A stretch of DNA of 60,000 bases from Tubiluchus corallicola. Taxonomy: Eukaryota; Priapulida; Priapulimorpha; Priapulimorphida; Tubiluchidae. The stretch lies in NCBI GenBank assembly GCA_030141605.1, contig JAQGDQ010000076.1:498001-558000 (forward strand), given 5' to 3'. Shown here piece by piece: positions 47,820 through 60,000 of the stretch (its first letter is position 1; the number at the start of each line of letters is the position of its first letter). Position numbers and translations under genes: made by a program. The notes under the pieces are model-generated. The model made no database searches. It was not told where the DNA came from and saw only the letters and a list, made by a program, of their open reading frames with translations.

Positions 47820-48191
47820 ATGATCGTGCTAAGAAGTGTCTCCTGGGTTATATTAGCCTTTATTCTAGGAAGTGCGTCTAGTGAGACGCTGACAATCGGG
47901 TACATAACCGGAAGTGAGAGAAAAACAGACGATTTTATGTACAGCCGACCAGGTAGAGCAATCAGTGGTGCCATCTCGTTAGCAGTTGATGAAATTAATG
48001 AGAATCAAGAACTTTTACCTACAGATACCCTCAAATTTGCAGTAGCTGAAACTTTCGGCGATTCGGCTGAGAGTCTAAAACAAACAGCCCAGCTATGGGA
48101 GAAAAACGTCTCAGCTGTCATCGGTCCACAAGAAACCTGCATTTGCGAAGCCAAACTAGCTGGAGCCTTGGACATCCCGATGATATCATAC
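47820..48191 (+). CDS. Receptor-type guanylyl cyclase, exon 1 (signal peptide, start of ligand-binding domain)
   Basis: Exon 1 encodes 124 residues of a membrane guanylyl cyclase, an enzyme that makes cGMP on extracellular ligand binding. Residues 1 to about 21 are a signal peptide (VSWVILAFILGSASS). The ANF-receptor fold follows: LTIGYITGSERK, RPGRAISGAISLAVDEIN, LKFAVAETFGD, a helix, then VIGPQETCICEAKLAGA and LDIPMISY. This order matches receptor guanylyl cyclases of the insect Gyc32E/Gyc76C type and natriuretic-peptide-receptor relatives. The exon ends at tac|gtaaga, phase 0, and joins three later exons in the window. The transmembrane, kinase-like and cyclase domains lie beyond the window. 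The ectodomain fold is shared with other receptors (e.g. class C GPCRs), but the motif wording favours guanylyl cyclase. Confidence 0.88.
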
Positions 48192-48239
48192 GTAAGAAAA
48201 TTGTCATTATAAAATTTATGATTTCGTAATAAATATATG

Positions 48240-48500
48240 ACCACGATAATGGCTGACAATGATGGTAGTAAAAGTGATAATAATCATGACTGAAAATGAT
48301 AACCGTAATGATGACGACGATGATAATGATGACGACGGTGACGATGATAATGATGGTAATGATGATGATGGTGGTGATGATAATGGTGGTGGTCGTGGCG
48401 TCGGCATTAGCGGCGATGGTGGTGGAAATGGCGGCAGCAGTAGTAGCTGTGGCATTAGAGACGGAGGCGGCATTAGTGATGGTGGCAGCAGTGATGTCGT
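48240..48500. repeat. Imperfect (GAT/GGT/GGC)n trinucleotide repeat
   Basis: Begins about 50 bp after the exon 1 donor and shifts from gat-rich to ggt/ggc-rich triplets. The Asp/Gly-rich and Met/Val-rich frames are artefacts. Confidence 0.85.
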
Positions 48501-51500
48501 GGTCGCTCACAATGTATTTGGTGTAAAAGTTTTTATTATAAATCGAATATTTGTGATTGATTGCGTTGGTTGTGAAATGAGAGCACAAAATATATACTAT
48601 TTTAAATACATATGTTCCTGATTCTGAACGTTCTTATGTTTGCGCTGTTGTCTATTTAGTAAATAAATAAAAACTGCTAAACTTAGACAGATTACTGACG
48701 AAAATGTGTATTGAAGATCCTAGTGGTGGTTGTATTTTTATGCACATAGCTTCACACACAAAAAATAATAATCATTTCATAAGAGTTTTCTTCCAAAGCT
48801 TTGCGAAAGCGTAATTGATATTGCATTGCCTTTTCATGTTGCCTATTTTCAAATTATTCATGAAGTTACATGATTGTGATCTTTAATATTTCTTTTTCAT
48901 TAACACTTAATAAAACAAAAAGTTATGCAATATTGGCTCTGTATTATAGACAGATGAGTTACAGTTGGGAAAATTGGGGTGTCATGTACAGAACCAACCA
49001 AAAGATGGCTGGTTCAATGTTTGATCTTAATCCTTCAATACATGGCGTAACAGATATGATACAAAAGACATTTTCCTTCCTAGTAATATGGTTTTAAGAA
49101 ATGAATGAAATTAATGCTGGTTGTAACAGATTTGCCACTATCTGCTGCCTATTTTGGTACCCAGTTTTGCCCGTAGGTGGCTTAAGTTGATTTTTATTAC
49201 AGTTTGAACGGCTCAAATGCAGATTCTGTCAACCAGTCCATATTTGACAACCGATATTATTTATGCAGAATGTTTTCGGAATTATAAAAAAACCAGTGTG
49301 TTGCAAATGTTATAAAAATTGTGTTACATGCTATGTGGGATACATATTTGGTTTAGTTTTTCTTGCACAGATCAATATGTTTCTGTATCATATATGTAAC
49401 AAAGTGTATATTTTCTATTTTTTGTTTTCATTCTTGTTTATGATACTAGGTATTATCAGTGGTAGTGTCACTAAAATATATAGAAATACGACGTCTTCAT
49501 GTTAGGCTACTTTGCCTATTGTTGGTGCTTATTTTCAGAAAATTTCACTGTTATCAGAACTGATATGAGCGACCCAGATTTTATGACAAACAAACGGCAA
49601 TTTGACAAAAAGTGTCCCCTGTAACTCACTCTACAATTTCAGATCAGAACAGTGGTGCAAGTATAAAGGTGGGAAAAACCAAAAAGTGGGTATTTTAGAC
49701 CAACCATATACACTTGCTCATGCATGTGATGTATACACATTGAGCATGCCAATGATATATCATAGTTGATACAAAAGAAATTTGTTTACATCCATGATGC
49801 AACATATATGTAACAAAATTTTTTTGAAATATCTGCTTCCAAAATTTTCGCACAAATTTTTCATTATGATTTCTGAAATCTACGTTAAAAATAGCACTAG
49901 TAAGCATTTTTTGGCATTTGTTTAAAAAATCACGCAGTGAAGGGTTAAAAGATTACCTCAGATAATTACTTAGATTTTGGTTCCGTTACAATACTTCAAA
50001 TTAAACAGTGAACCTTGGATTGAGTGGTGACTGGATGCCGGCTTACTGTGTGCCGAATTGTTCGGTACCCTGTGAAATCTGCACGTTAACTTTTCTAAAC
50101 TTCAAGCATGTTTAATCAGAGTGAGCACATTTCAAAATATCGCAATATGATTTTCCTGCAAAGTGGATCGACGGAACTTGATTTTGTAAAATGGGACTTT
50201 TAAATTGAACCGCGTTTACATTAATATGCTCAGCGTATTAGTTTACTCGAGGTGGCAATGTGACCAGGCTGACCGGAGCTAGCTGCTGGGAAGTACAGAG
50301 CGAACCAGGCAGACCAAGTTTTGTAACTTATTATTACAATATGTGAGAGGTCTAGATTAGTCACCTATGGACAGGGACCATCTGTGCACCAACTTATGTA
50401 ACTGTTTGAAAATATATATCTCAAATATATAATTTAAAAATTTTTGTCCAAATATATCCTGGGAGACATAAAAGTCACGTGACGAAGTTATTAAGTTAAA
50501 TTTTAGAAATTTGAAACAGTTAACAATTTGTTTTCTTTGTCAACAATACTTCGTGCAAGTCGCTTCTTTAGCTAGCGAAAACGAAAGTAGTTTTTGCAAC
50601 AAGAATGAATTTAACTGACAGGCGAAGCTGTCTATAGTAAAAACGACGCGGCATGTTTTTGTCCACGGGCCAGAGCGCGGATAATTAAAACTTGTAACCC
50701 GATTCTCTGGCAACCGCACAATATATAGTTTAATGCCGTATACCAGTTATTACTGCTATATTTGCGTTCAGTGAAATTGCAAAAATCAATGGTTGGATAT
50801 TGTCATTATCTTAATCTCTACTGCAACAACCGCAACTAACATTAACAAAATTTTAAATACAGGCTAAAACCGTAAAGCGTTAGTAAGACATTAACGCATT
50901 CATTGTCATGCAATCGAACAATAAAATTATAGTTTGAAACTTAGTACCGTTTCAACGAGATCTTAGCGTAAAACCGAGCGCATCTAAAAGGAAAACAGGA
51001 TGATTTTCCTGTACTCATCCCATTTTGAAGTATAGTCACAAAACATAAATCCTGTCATCTATAATAATGCCAAACCAAAATATTTCTGATAATTAAATAC
51101 TGGCTTGTAAGCTTAAAGGGGAAGAAAAGGCAATTTTAAAGTATGTCCCAAAACACCTTCCCCACAAAGTTATATTGTTCGGATTAGGCTTTTATATCTA
51201 ATTGAAAAATGAAAATGCTTAATAATTTAAAATTTTCGCGCCAACTAGTAAAATGTCACTGGATCACTTTCCTAGTATGCACCACTGACTCATTTCCAAA
51301 AACGTATTTTTAATCTTATTGACACGATACAGTAGTACAGTAATGCCGTGATTATTTTTTCAAATTTTACCTAATTTGTTTCAAACGAAATGGTTGCACC
51401 TAACGAACATCCCGGTTAAATTTTCAAGTTTCCTACAGCATTCAGCATTGCTTTTCATGCAAGTCCTGTATTTTGAAATTCAAAGTTTCCATTTAAAAAA

Positions 51501-52122
51501 AGAAGAAAAATGAATACTCCACAAATTCTGGAAAGCTTGGGCTTTTTGCCTCTTCCTTAAATTAATTCTCTCTAATTATACACTCGGTTATTATAAAATG
51601 TCGAGGTTAGATCACTCCGCCACGCAATAATCTTATTACAATTCTATTATAAGATTGAAACTTCAAAATTTTCGTCATTCATATGTGTTTATTAACCACG
51701 TTGCTACTTTTACGTCGTTGGAAAATTTTAAAATCTCTGCAAAAATCAGACAGTACTTTTCCTTGAAGAATGGTTTCTTCAGTGAGATGAGTCACAGCAA
51801 AGCACATTTTGGCATGGACCTCAAACAAAAATTTAAATAATTTGATTCTGGTTGAGTGTTTTCGATTATAGTGTCGCTTAGGTTTGTATAGGATATTGAA
51901 CCAATTGGAAACATTGTTTGAGTAATGTTTCGGCACATTGAGAAAAAGGTAAATCAATATGAAAACAACTTTCACTTTCATAAAACTTTATGCCAAGTAA
52001 AATGAAACCCGAATGAAACTCCACTTGGTAATCATGCTTTTGAAAGTGAACGTATTATATTTGTAATATTCATAAAACTTCGTTATTGGTATGGCATCAT
52101 GATTAATGTTGCGAATATAAAA

Positions 52123-52124
52123 AC

Positions 52125-52217
<93 letters not shown>
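52123..52217. repeat. (GA)n microsatellite, left arm of the fold-back element
   Basis: A nearly pure GA run of about 95 bp. The open frames over it are artefacts. Confidence 0.98.
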
Positions 52218-52220
<3 letters not shown>

Positions 52221-52739
52221 CAGTACACACAATGAAATATAAATTTATTCGGAGTTTTTATACTGTAGCTGTTACTTGAAATAATCAAACGTGGAAACCG
52301 CATTAGTAAAACTATTTTAGCATCATTTGAAGACGATATATAAACGTATAGACTGCAAAGCTCAAAGCCCAATCAGCCAATAAATGCGTAAAGTGCATGC
52401 TATATTATGTTGTAGCGTAATTGCAAGTCCATACTTGTATACGTCTCACAAACATATTGACAAATTAACAAACCTTCACCCTGTTCTGAGTCTAGACGAT
52501 CATTATTATACGCATATGCCTACGTGTGACATGCACTCCACACAAAGTGCCAAAACGGATAAGTGTTATTGATGTAAGTATAGTATTGAGAAGGTGATGT
52601 GATGGAATATCAACTGCTTGCAATCGCTGCTAACCGCTACTAGTATTACTTCCAGCATTATGAGCCACTCTTAAAAAAGTGAGACCAGTTTAAGGCATTA
52701 GTTTAAAGTGCTAACATCCATCTTTCTCAAGTTATAATA

Positions 52740-52904
<165 letters not shown>

Positions 52905-53589
52905 TTTTCTCTCTCGCTGTCGGTGTCTCTTTTCAGATTTCCCCACTTTTCATTCGCAACGTTAATCACGATGCCGTACAAATAACGAACTTTTATGAAT
53001 ATTACAATTACAATACGTTCACTATCAAAAGCGTGATTACCAAGCGGAGTTTCATTCGGGTTTCATTTTTGTTCGGCATAAAGTTTCATGGACGTAATTA
53101 CTATTTGCTAGACGTCGCGACTCTTTCAGGAGAAAAATTATTATAAGCTGAAAATTTACTAACATTTTTTTCAGAAAGTTTTCGGTAATATCGTCTCGTA
53201 GAATCACTGCTCTTATTAAAATGAGGTGAACATTAAGATTAAAATTTTAGCATTAAATATAATTTTTAGTATTAAAATGTCTTGCAACGCACTTTTCTAA
53301 TGCCAATAAGTAACTATAAGAAAAAAGCTGCATTGTATGCTTGGGCTTAAGCTAAAACAAAAAGTGAAAAACGAAAGAATCTACTTTGCTTTTATCAAAT
53401 TAGGCTTCTTGGTACATTATAAGTTTCTGTAATCAATACGCCGGTTGTTTGTTGTAGTCCTTGAAACGGAGCAGAGGATTTCCGACTGTTTTGCATATCA
53501 ATTTGATATTAATGTTTTATCGAGAGGCACTTGTATCGTATTGTTATTAAAGTGCTTTTTCCACCTTGTGAAGGAGATGCTGTTGTTGT

Positions 53590-54340
53590 TGTCACAAAAC
53601 TAATCGTTTGGCATCACCCCATTCGGTAAGAAACACCAGAAAGTATTGAAAAATATGTATGTTGGCCTGAAATATGATGCATGCATTCAAACATAACTTT
53701 GCTACGCTTTGACAGTAGGGTACCTGCATGTTAGTCGACAAAACAGATATACTTTGTTCACAATTCCTAAAAGATATGGCCCTTGTGAGCTGGTAACAGT
53801 CATCTTGTCGATTATCGATGGATAATTTTCGATTGGCTCCATATCCAAAGTTAATCAACTGGATGGATTTTAGCATTGTGCAAAATTTCGTGCCTTTAAG
53901 GCAAAATGAGTAATTCCCTAATTTTGTGGAACATTTGCAGTCATCTTGAAATGGGATCATATTTTAGGGGCATTTATGAATTAGATAATTATGGATTCCT
54001 TGACCTTGAGAACCTCTGTTGAGACACCAAAATCATTATCATGTATGCTCTGATAGCCAAGATATAACCCTTATATAACAGTCATGTAGTCGGCCATCTT
54101 GAAAATTGCGGTCATATTGGACGAAGTTGGATTCACTTCATAATCAAAATTGGTCACCTTAATGAGCTCTAACTGTGCAAAGTTTCATGCTTTTGAATCA
54201 AAATGAGCATTTTTCACCATTCTGGTAGACTAAATACCCATTTATGTTGGTCAAGTGGTCATCTTTTTGACGCCTAATTTGGATATGTTATTCTCTGGAC
54301 CAAATACTACAAGAAAACACCAAAAAACGGTTTCTTGCAA
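53590..54340. repeat. Diverged ~290-bp tandem repeat
   Basis: Successive landmarks recur about 285-296 bp apart. Aagatatggccctt (about 53773) corresponds to aagatataaccctt (about 54058). Cagtcatcttg recurs. Ttgtgcaaaatttcgtgcc with aaaatgagtaa (about 53875) corresponds to ctgtgcaaagtttcatgct with aaaatgagcat (about 54171). There are about two and a half diverged copies. The open frame 53592-53960 lies within it and is not convincing. Confidence 0.6.
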
Positions 54341-54462
54341 TTTCTTAGGGGCAAGTCAGCAAATTTGACCCAACAAGAATGGTGGTAAAAAATACTGTTA
54401 CAGTAGCTTGTAATCGATTTTTCAGTGTTTTAATTGTGATGTTTTTTTTACAATTTCTGTAG

Positions 54463-54621
54463 TTCTGTCCGGCATCTGAGGTATCGGACAAGACCAAGTT
54501 TCCTACTTTTGCTCGGACAAGACCTCCTGCGTCGCAGATATCTGAATCAGTAGCCACACTTCTTCATCGATTCGATTGGACGAACGTCGTTATTTTAAAC
54601 AATGATGAGGAAAATTTTGCT
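54463..54621 (+). CDS. Receptor-type guanylyl cyclase, exon 2
   Basis: The acceptor caatttctgtag is followed by 53 codons to a donor, gct|gtaaga, in phase 0 at both ends and in frame with exon 1. It encodes FCPASEVSDK, then FPTFARTRPPASQISESVAT, and FDWTNVVILNND. The block FARTRPP..QIS.SVA.LL..F.W.. is the central signature of receptor guanylyl cyclase ligand-binding domains. Confidence 0.9.
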
Positions 54622-55094
54622 GTAAGATAAAATTTTATACAGTACGGCATAATACAGTACAAAAGTTGAAGAAAAACAGGAAAGTGAAAGGAAAAATTCT
54701 GAGACAGCGAGACAGAGACACAGAGAGAGAGAAACAGAGAAAAAATTTGATAAATGAGAGAGAGAAAGAGAGAAGGGGTGAGAGAGATGAAATGAGGGAA
54801 ATAGGAAAGAAACTAGAATAATTTAATTGCTAATTTTCAATTTTAGTTACCTTACACAATCACATTAAGTTAAATACGCACGGTGTTGATCACATCGTTT
54901 TTAGTACGACATTAGAATAGTGTGATGAGATGAACCTGATGAACCACATGCGTACACGACTGCTAGCTCACCGTGTGTCATACTTAATGAAGCTTCATTG
55001 AAGAACCCCTAATGTTTGTTATGGAGCCTAATTAAGCTATTATTGGGCTCATTATTTCCGATTTCTTATCTTACACGTTTTACTGCATCATTAG
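54622..55094 (+). other. Guanylyl cyclase intron 2
   Basis: A 473-bp intron with a purine-rich gaga patch at 54705-54800. Confidence 0.8.
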
Positions 55095-55239
55095 GATTTG
55101 GCATCTGAAACAGAAAAGACGCTGATACAATCTGGAATAGATGTAGCAGATCGTCGGGTGTGGAGGGGGAATTACTACCATAACTACATGGAAAACCCAT
55201 TCGTTCATTTGGTAGATGACACTTATTCCTTAACTAGAG
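55095..55239 (+). CDS. Receptor-type guanylyl cyclase, exon 3
   Basis: The acceptor tactgcatcattag precedes 48 codons plus one base, ending at the donor g|gtatgt (phase 1). It encodes DLASETEKTLIQSGIDVADR, VWRGNYYHNYMENPF and VDDTYSLTR, continuing the ligand-binding domain. The in-frame joint with exons 2 and 4 supports it. Confidence 0.82.
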
Positions 55240-56379
55240 GTATGTAAATATGTAAGGAATTATGATGAGAATTGTCAGGGAGAGATATCGGTAATGGCAG
55301 CGATGGCAACAACTAACAGCAGCAACAACAGCCGCGGCGTCCATGATTATTCAGCGTACCTAAATGTTTGCCTATCTGTTCGAACATCAGATGAATCTCC
55401 AGAAAATGGCTAACCCGAACTTGATTTACTATGTACCTGATTTGTCTCTCATAACTATGGAGGGAACAAATGTCTGAGGCCAAGGTCAAAGTAAAATAAC
55501 ATTTAGAAATGATTCACGGTTACATGTCACTGAAGTTGAATGAAACTGAATGTTCACCAAGAGACCCTTTTTACTTGGTGTAAAGAAAAAAGATCAAGAC
55601 CAGTGGTCAAGGTCACATAGTTAACTTAAGTTAGGACTAAATACAAGTGTGCTAAATTACTTCCAACTTTGTTAACTATTGGGGTTTAGATGTTGTTTTT
55701 TAATATAGACGAGTTTTTCTGGACAGTTGCGTTGTGATTGTTCTATTGACAATCACAAGACTTGATATGTTGCTTGTGCGCAAGAAAAGTCTTTTAAGCT
55801 GACACACTAAAGTTGTTGTAGTTATCATCATCGCTATAGCTATTGTTGGATAGAATAATTTAACTGTAATTGCTGAGGCCGTTGTTATTGATATTGGTAG
55901 CGATCATTGTCATCATAATCATTGCGGTGGATGTGACATCACTGACGCTAAATTGCTATTGCTGTTGTCATCGACGCTGCCAATTCTGCCATTCTGAATG
56001 GTTGTTAATCGAAAATGCGGTTGCTGCTTCAAACCATAGAAGCCAAATTCCATTAAAATGAGTTTTAATGATTCTGCTACTAGATTTTTTTATTAGTTTC
56101 GATTTATTATTTAGCTCTCTTGTACAAACATACACATTATATACATTGTCAAATTATATGCACACATTTCGAAACAGCAATAACAATAATACGTTGACGA
56201 AAGGTTAGTAAAAACCAACATCGGGACGAGGAGCACCGTAAGCTTTCGTGTCTCACACCGGGGTTGTGGCAAGCATCAGTGCAGAAGTAATCTGAAATTT
56301 AGTGAACACGTTCAAAGACAAACATGAAAAATGGTATTAAAAGGCAAACAACATGCAAGTAAATTTAAAATGATGATAC

Positions 56380-57630
56380 TAATGATATACAGGAAAATTG
56401 TACAGGTCAAAGAAATACCGAGACAAAAGATGGTCAAAAAATATACTTTTTAAATAAGCGCATTGGATAGTTTTTGACAACAGTGGGTGTTTGTGCCCAC
56501 AGTGGGATACTGGTGTATGAGTGGTTACGATGACTATAATTAGTATGAATAGCAGCAGAATTGTAAATGGTAACCGCCTTATAAGTGTAATTGCTGTGAA
56601 TTTGTTCAACGGGTATCAAAAAGTCCCGAAAAGCTGGAATAAGCAGATTATGAAAATATTTATACATAAATAATAAGTACTCACAATGATACAATTCAAA
56701 ATTCTTAAAAACTATGTGTGTAATACACATGATTGCGATTTGTTAGTAGTGGATATCTAAATATTACTCTAATACATGTATTTTGGCTGAACCGTAGCAC
56801 AATAGTTCGTAATATAAAAATGGATATACAGTAGCAAAAAGAGATTTTGATAAGGGGAGCAACATTAGGATAATGGCTTATTTTATACAATGCACCTGAA
56901 GCTTGCGCTAGTTTGGTTTTAACATAGTTAACATAAATGAAGCCGCGATATTTTATCATCTATTCCAAATTAAAAGATAATCTATTAGTGTAAAACCAAC
57001 TGCTTAATTTAGGAATTTCAGTACTGAATACGTTTTGTATATTTGCTAATGACAGACCTGCATAAAAAATGTCGTGTCATCAGCAAAAAGTGTGAAGTTT
57101 AACAAGCTTAAAATGTTTGGCAGATTATTCACAAAAACAAGAAATAACAATGGTCAGGGGATTGACCTCCGGGGTACACCACATTTAACTGACTTAGGGT
57201 TAGACCATACACCATTTTTTTCAACAATCTGGGTTCTGTGATACAGGTATTTTTTAAACCACAGCAAATCAGTATTTTTTATACCATAATGATTTATTAT
57301 TTCTAAAAGAATGTCAAAACCGGTAGTATCAAAAACCTTAGTTAGGTCAATAAACAAGCCAAAAAATAGTATTTTATTGTTTAGTGCTTCATAGATGCGA
57401 GCAGGGATTTCAAAGAGAGCAAACTGTGTACTATGAGACTCGCAAAAGCCAAACTGAAAGTAAAACAGGATATTATTTTCATTAAGAAATTTTGTAAGAT
57501 CATTAAATACAAGCTTTTGTAAGATTTTTGAAATTGTTTTCATTAAGAAATTTTGTAAGACGATTAAATACAAGTCTTTCTGAGATTTTTGATACTGTGA
57601 GACAATATAGAAATAACAGAAGCAATTCTC
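56380..57630 (-). pseudogene. Broken non-LTR retrotransposon reverse transcriptase (CR1/Jockey-like)
   Basis: Reads right to left on the - strand. SKILQKLVFNDLTKFLNENN and FQFGF come first, then FIDLTKVFDTTGFDILL, and LLWFKKYLYHRTQIV. KCGVPRRSIP follows with an in-frame TGA (about 57163) where LGP is usual, then PLLFLVFVNNLPN and the catalytic LFADDTTFF near 57080. After further stops come ALYKISHYPNVAPLIK and LFMYKYFHNLL in other frames. The 5' end carries a 61-bp tandem duplication (57476-57598). This is a 5'-truncated, non-functional copy lying antisense within a cyclase intron. It is distinct in sequence from the copy at 24.7 kb. Confidence 0.85.
57476..57598. repeat. 61-bp tandem duplication within the reverse transcriptase relic
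   Basis: The block ttttcattaagaaattttgt plus about 40 bp occurs at 57476-57536 and again at 57537-57598 with about 85% identity. It duplicates the ISKILEKLV..RL.KFLNE part of the reverse transcriptase. Confidence 0.85.
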
Positions 57631-58859
57631 GTCATAATTAATTAGGTTTGAAATATGTCAAATAGAAGATGCCACAATATTGGGTCTATTGATTTGGTTA
57701 GTGAGTGCATGTTTCAAGATAACTTGTTATTCAAGTTTGTATGGATAACTAGTGGTTGTTGCTGAATTGGATCTGATTCATATTTGCTATAGCAAATGTT
57801 AAAATTTCGTTCAAACTTTCTTTTTATTGCTGTGCATCTGATCACGCCAGACCAGGTTTAAGAAAACAGGAAATCCAAATTCTGTGACAGTTCCTCCTGA
57901 TGACTCCTACTGGTGTGGTGTAACTGAGGTGTATTGTCTTGACAAGTGAATTGTTCTTTGATTTACTAGTTTTCAGTCGTTTTGAGACTGAATACGTAAC
58001 CTATGCTATCACTGAATTCTACTCGCGTATGACTGACAACAAATTTTTGCTCGATTACAGTTCGTAGAAATAATATGCTTTTAGCTGATAAGTTTTTTGC
58101 CAAACAAAAGAGAAATGTTTCAGGATAATGTCAGCAAAATTACGCAAAGTAATTAATAATTGCGCAAGAGTCCCTAATGTGTGATTAGACCAGATTTCTA
58201 GACAAAGCCAAGAGCGTTAGTAATAATTTGAAAGTATTACGTGGAAGCTAATCCAAAAAAGGGACAACCTAATATGGGCAAACGCGGAATGCCCGCTCGA
58301 CTATGAACTGTGTGTCCGATTCGACCTACTTTACCAAACAGGGTCTATGATGCTTTTTCCATCTTTTACGTCCATCATAAAGGGAGGACGTCGTTGTGAG
58401 CATTTATATAGTACATTTTGTCACTTACTTGTTTGTCTGTAGTGATTCCTGCTAAGAGAGAGGAATTATTGAGTGGTAACAGTGCGCTTGCCAGACTCTA
58501 GAAAGTTGCTTCTGGACTCGTACTGTCTCTGGTCATTTTTCTCGCAGAGACTATATAATCGTTCACATACAAATGTAATTAAGACACTTTTGCCAGTTTA
58601 GTTACAACAATTAACACTAGTTCGTAGCAGTTATATTTGAATGTCACTTCTCCCACTAATGTAGGACTTTTTGTATAAAAAGTAGCAACACCTTATTTGA
58701 AATACAGGTATGGTTTTTTTTGGGATTTAACTGTGCAGCACATTTCATCCACGCGTAGAAAATATACAATGTTTGCAGCGTCTTTCTAGTTCAAGATACA
58801 ACCTCTAAACTGTTTGTTTTTTGTTACACATTACACACGTAATTTTTCTTTCGTTCTAG

Positions 58860-59006
58860 TATATGTAGTTATTGGACACTCGTACGAATATATAGGACTA
58901 ATGGCCTATCTTGACGAAAAAAATCTGCTGAGAAACGGTGCGTTTTTTGTCATTGGAATTCATGATGAGTACTACAGTGAAGAAAAGCCAGACGGATATA
59001 TAAAAG
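58860..59006 (+). CDS. Receptor-type guanylyl cyclase, exon 4 (gene continues beyond the window)
   Basis: The acceptor ctttcgttctag and a phase 1 entry complete a Val codon with the last base of exon 3. 49 codons lead to the donor aaag|gtaacg, again phase 1. It encodes VYVVIGHSYEYIGLMAYLDE, NLLRNGAFFVIGIHDEYY and EKPDGYIK, matching the GDYFVIG...YFKG region of the family. No further exon was found up to 60000. Confidence 0.85.
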
Positions 59007-60000
59007 GTAACGTATACTCGCCGTTCCGTACACTCCGTAAGGGAAGGTTGTGGAGAAATCTGTGTACTGGCGCAATTGAATTCAAACTCAGGACGGGCTT
59101 TGCTCTGAGAATTTACCTAACAATAGCCGTACAGTCGCAATCAGGTGAAAGAAGTTTTTCTAAACTAAATCTGATTAAATATAACATAAAACATATCTAC
59201 GGTCAATAATTTTTGATATCTATAGAAAATGGCTAGCTATAGAAAATGACATTACAAAAACCATTGATTTTGCAATGATTTTGAAAGATTTCTAGGATAA
59301 AAAGCCAAAAAAGTCTGTTTTAGGAAGGCCTGTGCACAAACTGTATGTTAGTAATTATCTTGACTTGGAATAAAGCATTAACACCAGGCCCTTCATATGG
59401 GCTTTCAGTTAGTCACAATGAAAATCATTGTGGTTAATGGAAGAGCCTCAAGTCCTCAGCGCTTTTTGACTGGGACTGTCGTACTACACGATGGATAAAA
59501 CGTCAACCTTCAGCATTTGCAATGTAGAGGGCCCCACTAACAATATTTTAATTGTGCCCGGCACTTCCCTGCGCTGGCTCTGAGGACTGCTTTTCTACTG
59601 TAGTAGTAGTTGAATCGTCCCAAAAACCACTTCAATGTAAATTAGTAGTTTTTGTTAAATTTTTCGGGAAAATTTTTTATCACCAATTAGGGTTCAAAGT
59701 ACACTTTTCACAACAGTCTTTCACCTGTCATCAGTCACAGTGACAATATCTCGAATTCCTTTTTGCGCCAGTGAGCGACATTATTATGACGACTGAAGGA
59801 CAAAATCGATGATTTTCCTTGTAGTTCAAAAATCTTCTTTGAAACTTTTTAGTAAAAAAAAACAATACCAAAAAAATAAGAAATACGAAATTGGCTGACA
59901 GGCCATTTGGATCAAATTAGCAAGCGTTGTATTTAAACTTGACCATGATATTAGACTTGCAGTCCACTGAAATGTCCCTAGCGCAAGTCATTTCATTCTT
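59007..60000 (+). other. Start of guanylyl cyclase intron 4
   Basis: AT-rich sequence without a recognisable cyclase exon. Frames such as 58814-59209 (reading through the donor) and 59552-59743 are not supported. The next exon should lie beyond the window. Confidence 0.6.

Larger units (their letters stand above)
55240..58859 (+). other. Guanylyl cyclase intron 3
   Basis: A 3.6-kb intron carrying a dead reverse transcriptase fragment in the opposite orientation (56380-57630). The remaining sequence is AT-rich with no recognised exon. Confidence 0.75.

Overview
The window is eukaryotic nuclear DNA from an animal. It is AT-rich, has spliced genes with GT..AG introns, is loaded with microsatellites, and carries decayed non-LTR retrotransposons and interstitial TTAGGG telomere-like repeats. 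It contains a neurotrophin and a single MyoD-family gene whose final exon has the SSLDCL helix III motif. That combination points to a marine invertebrate bilaterian, either a non-vertebrate deuterostome or a lophotrochozoan. I cannot choose between these from sequence alone.

Three genes are well supported, all on the + strand. (1) A neurotrophin (NGF/BDNF-like growth factor) at about 19.9-20.6 kb has its whole coding sequence in one exon behind a splice acceptor, as in vertebrates. (2) A myogenic regulatory factor (MyoD/Myf5-like bHLH) has three exons (27019-27768, 32537-32612, 35326-35468). These join in frame to 322 codons plus a stop. (3) The 5' part of a receptor guanylyl cyclase ligand-binding ectodomain has four exons between 47820 and 59006, and the gene runs out of the window. 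A weaker candidate is a two-exon small secreted protein (41924-42034 and 43653-43766).

Layout. 0-19.8 kb is gene-poor AT-rich DNA with degenerate tandem repeats and a (CTGTT)n array. 19.9-20.6 kb is the neurotrophin. 21.5-22.6 kb holds two (CCTTA)n arrays. 24.7-25.7 kb is a broken reverse transcriptase. 26.5-35.5 kb is the myogenic factor, with a 600-bp compound triplet/hexamer microsatellite ending 45 bp before its last exon. 35.5-47.8 kb is mostly intergenic, with microsatellites, a degenerate 5S rRNA copy on the - strand, a perfect 16-bp hairpin and possible SINE relics. 47.8-60 kb is the guanylyl cyclase. Its introns carry a fold-back element with microsatellites in both arms, a ~290-bp diverged tandem repeat and a second broken reverse transcriptase.

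The observation I rate highest is the close linkage of a neurotrophin and a MyoD-family gene. It matches the human pairs BDNF/MYOD1 (chr 11), NTF3/MYF5-MYF6 (chr 12) and NGF/MYOG (chr 1), and suggests the linkage predates vertebrate genome duplication. The neurotrophin also has an unusually short spacing between its second and third cystine-knot cysteines. I found no RNA gene that looks intact, no CRISPR array and no prokaryote-type system.
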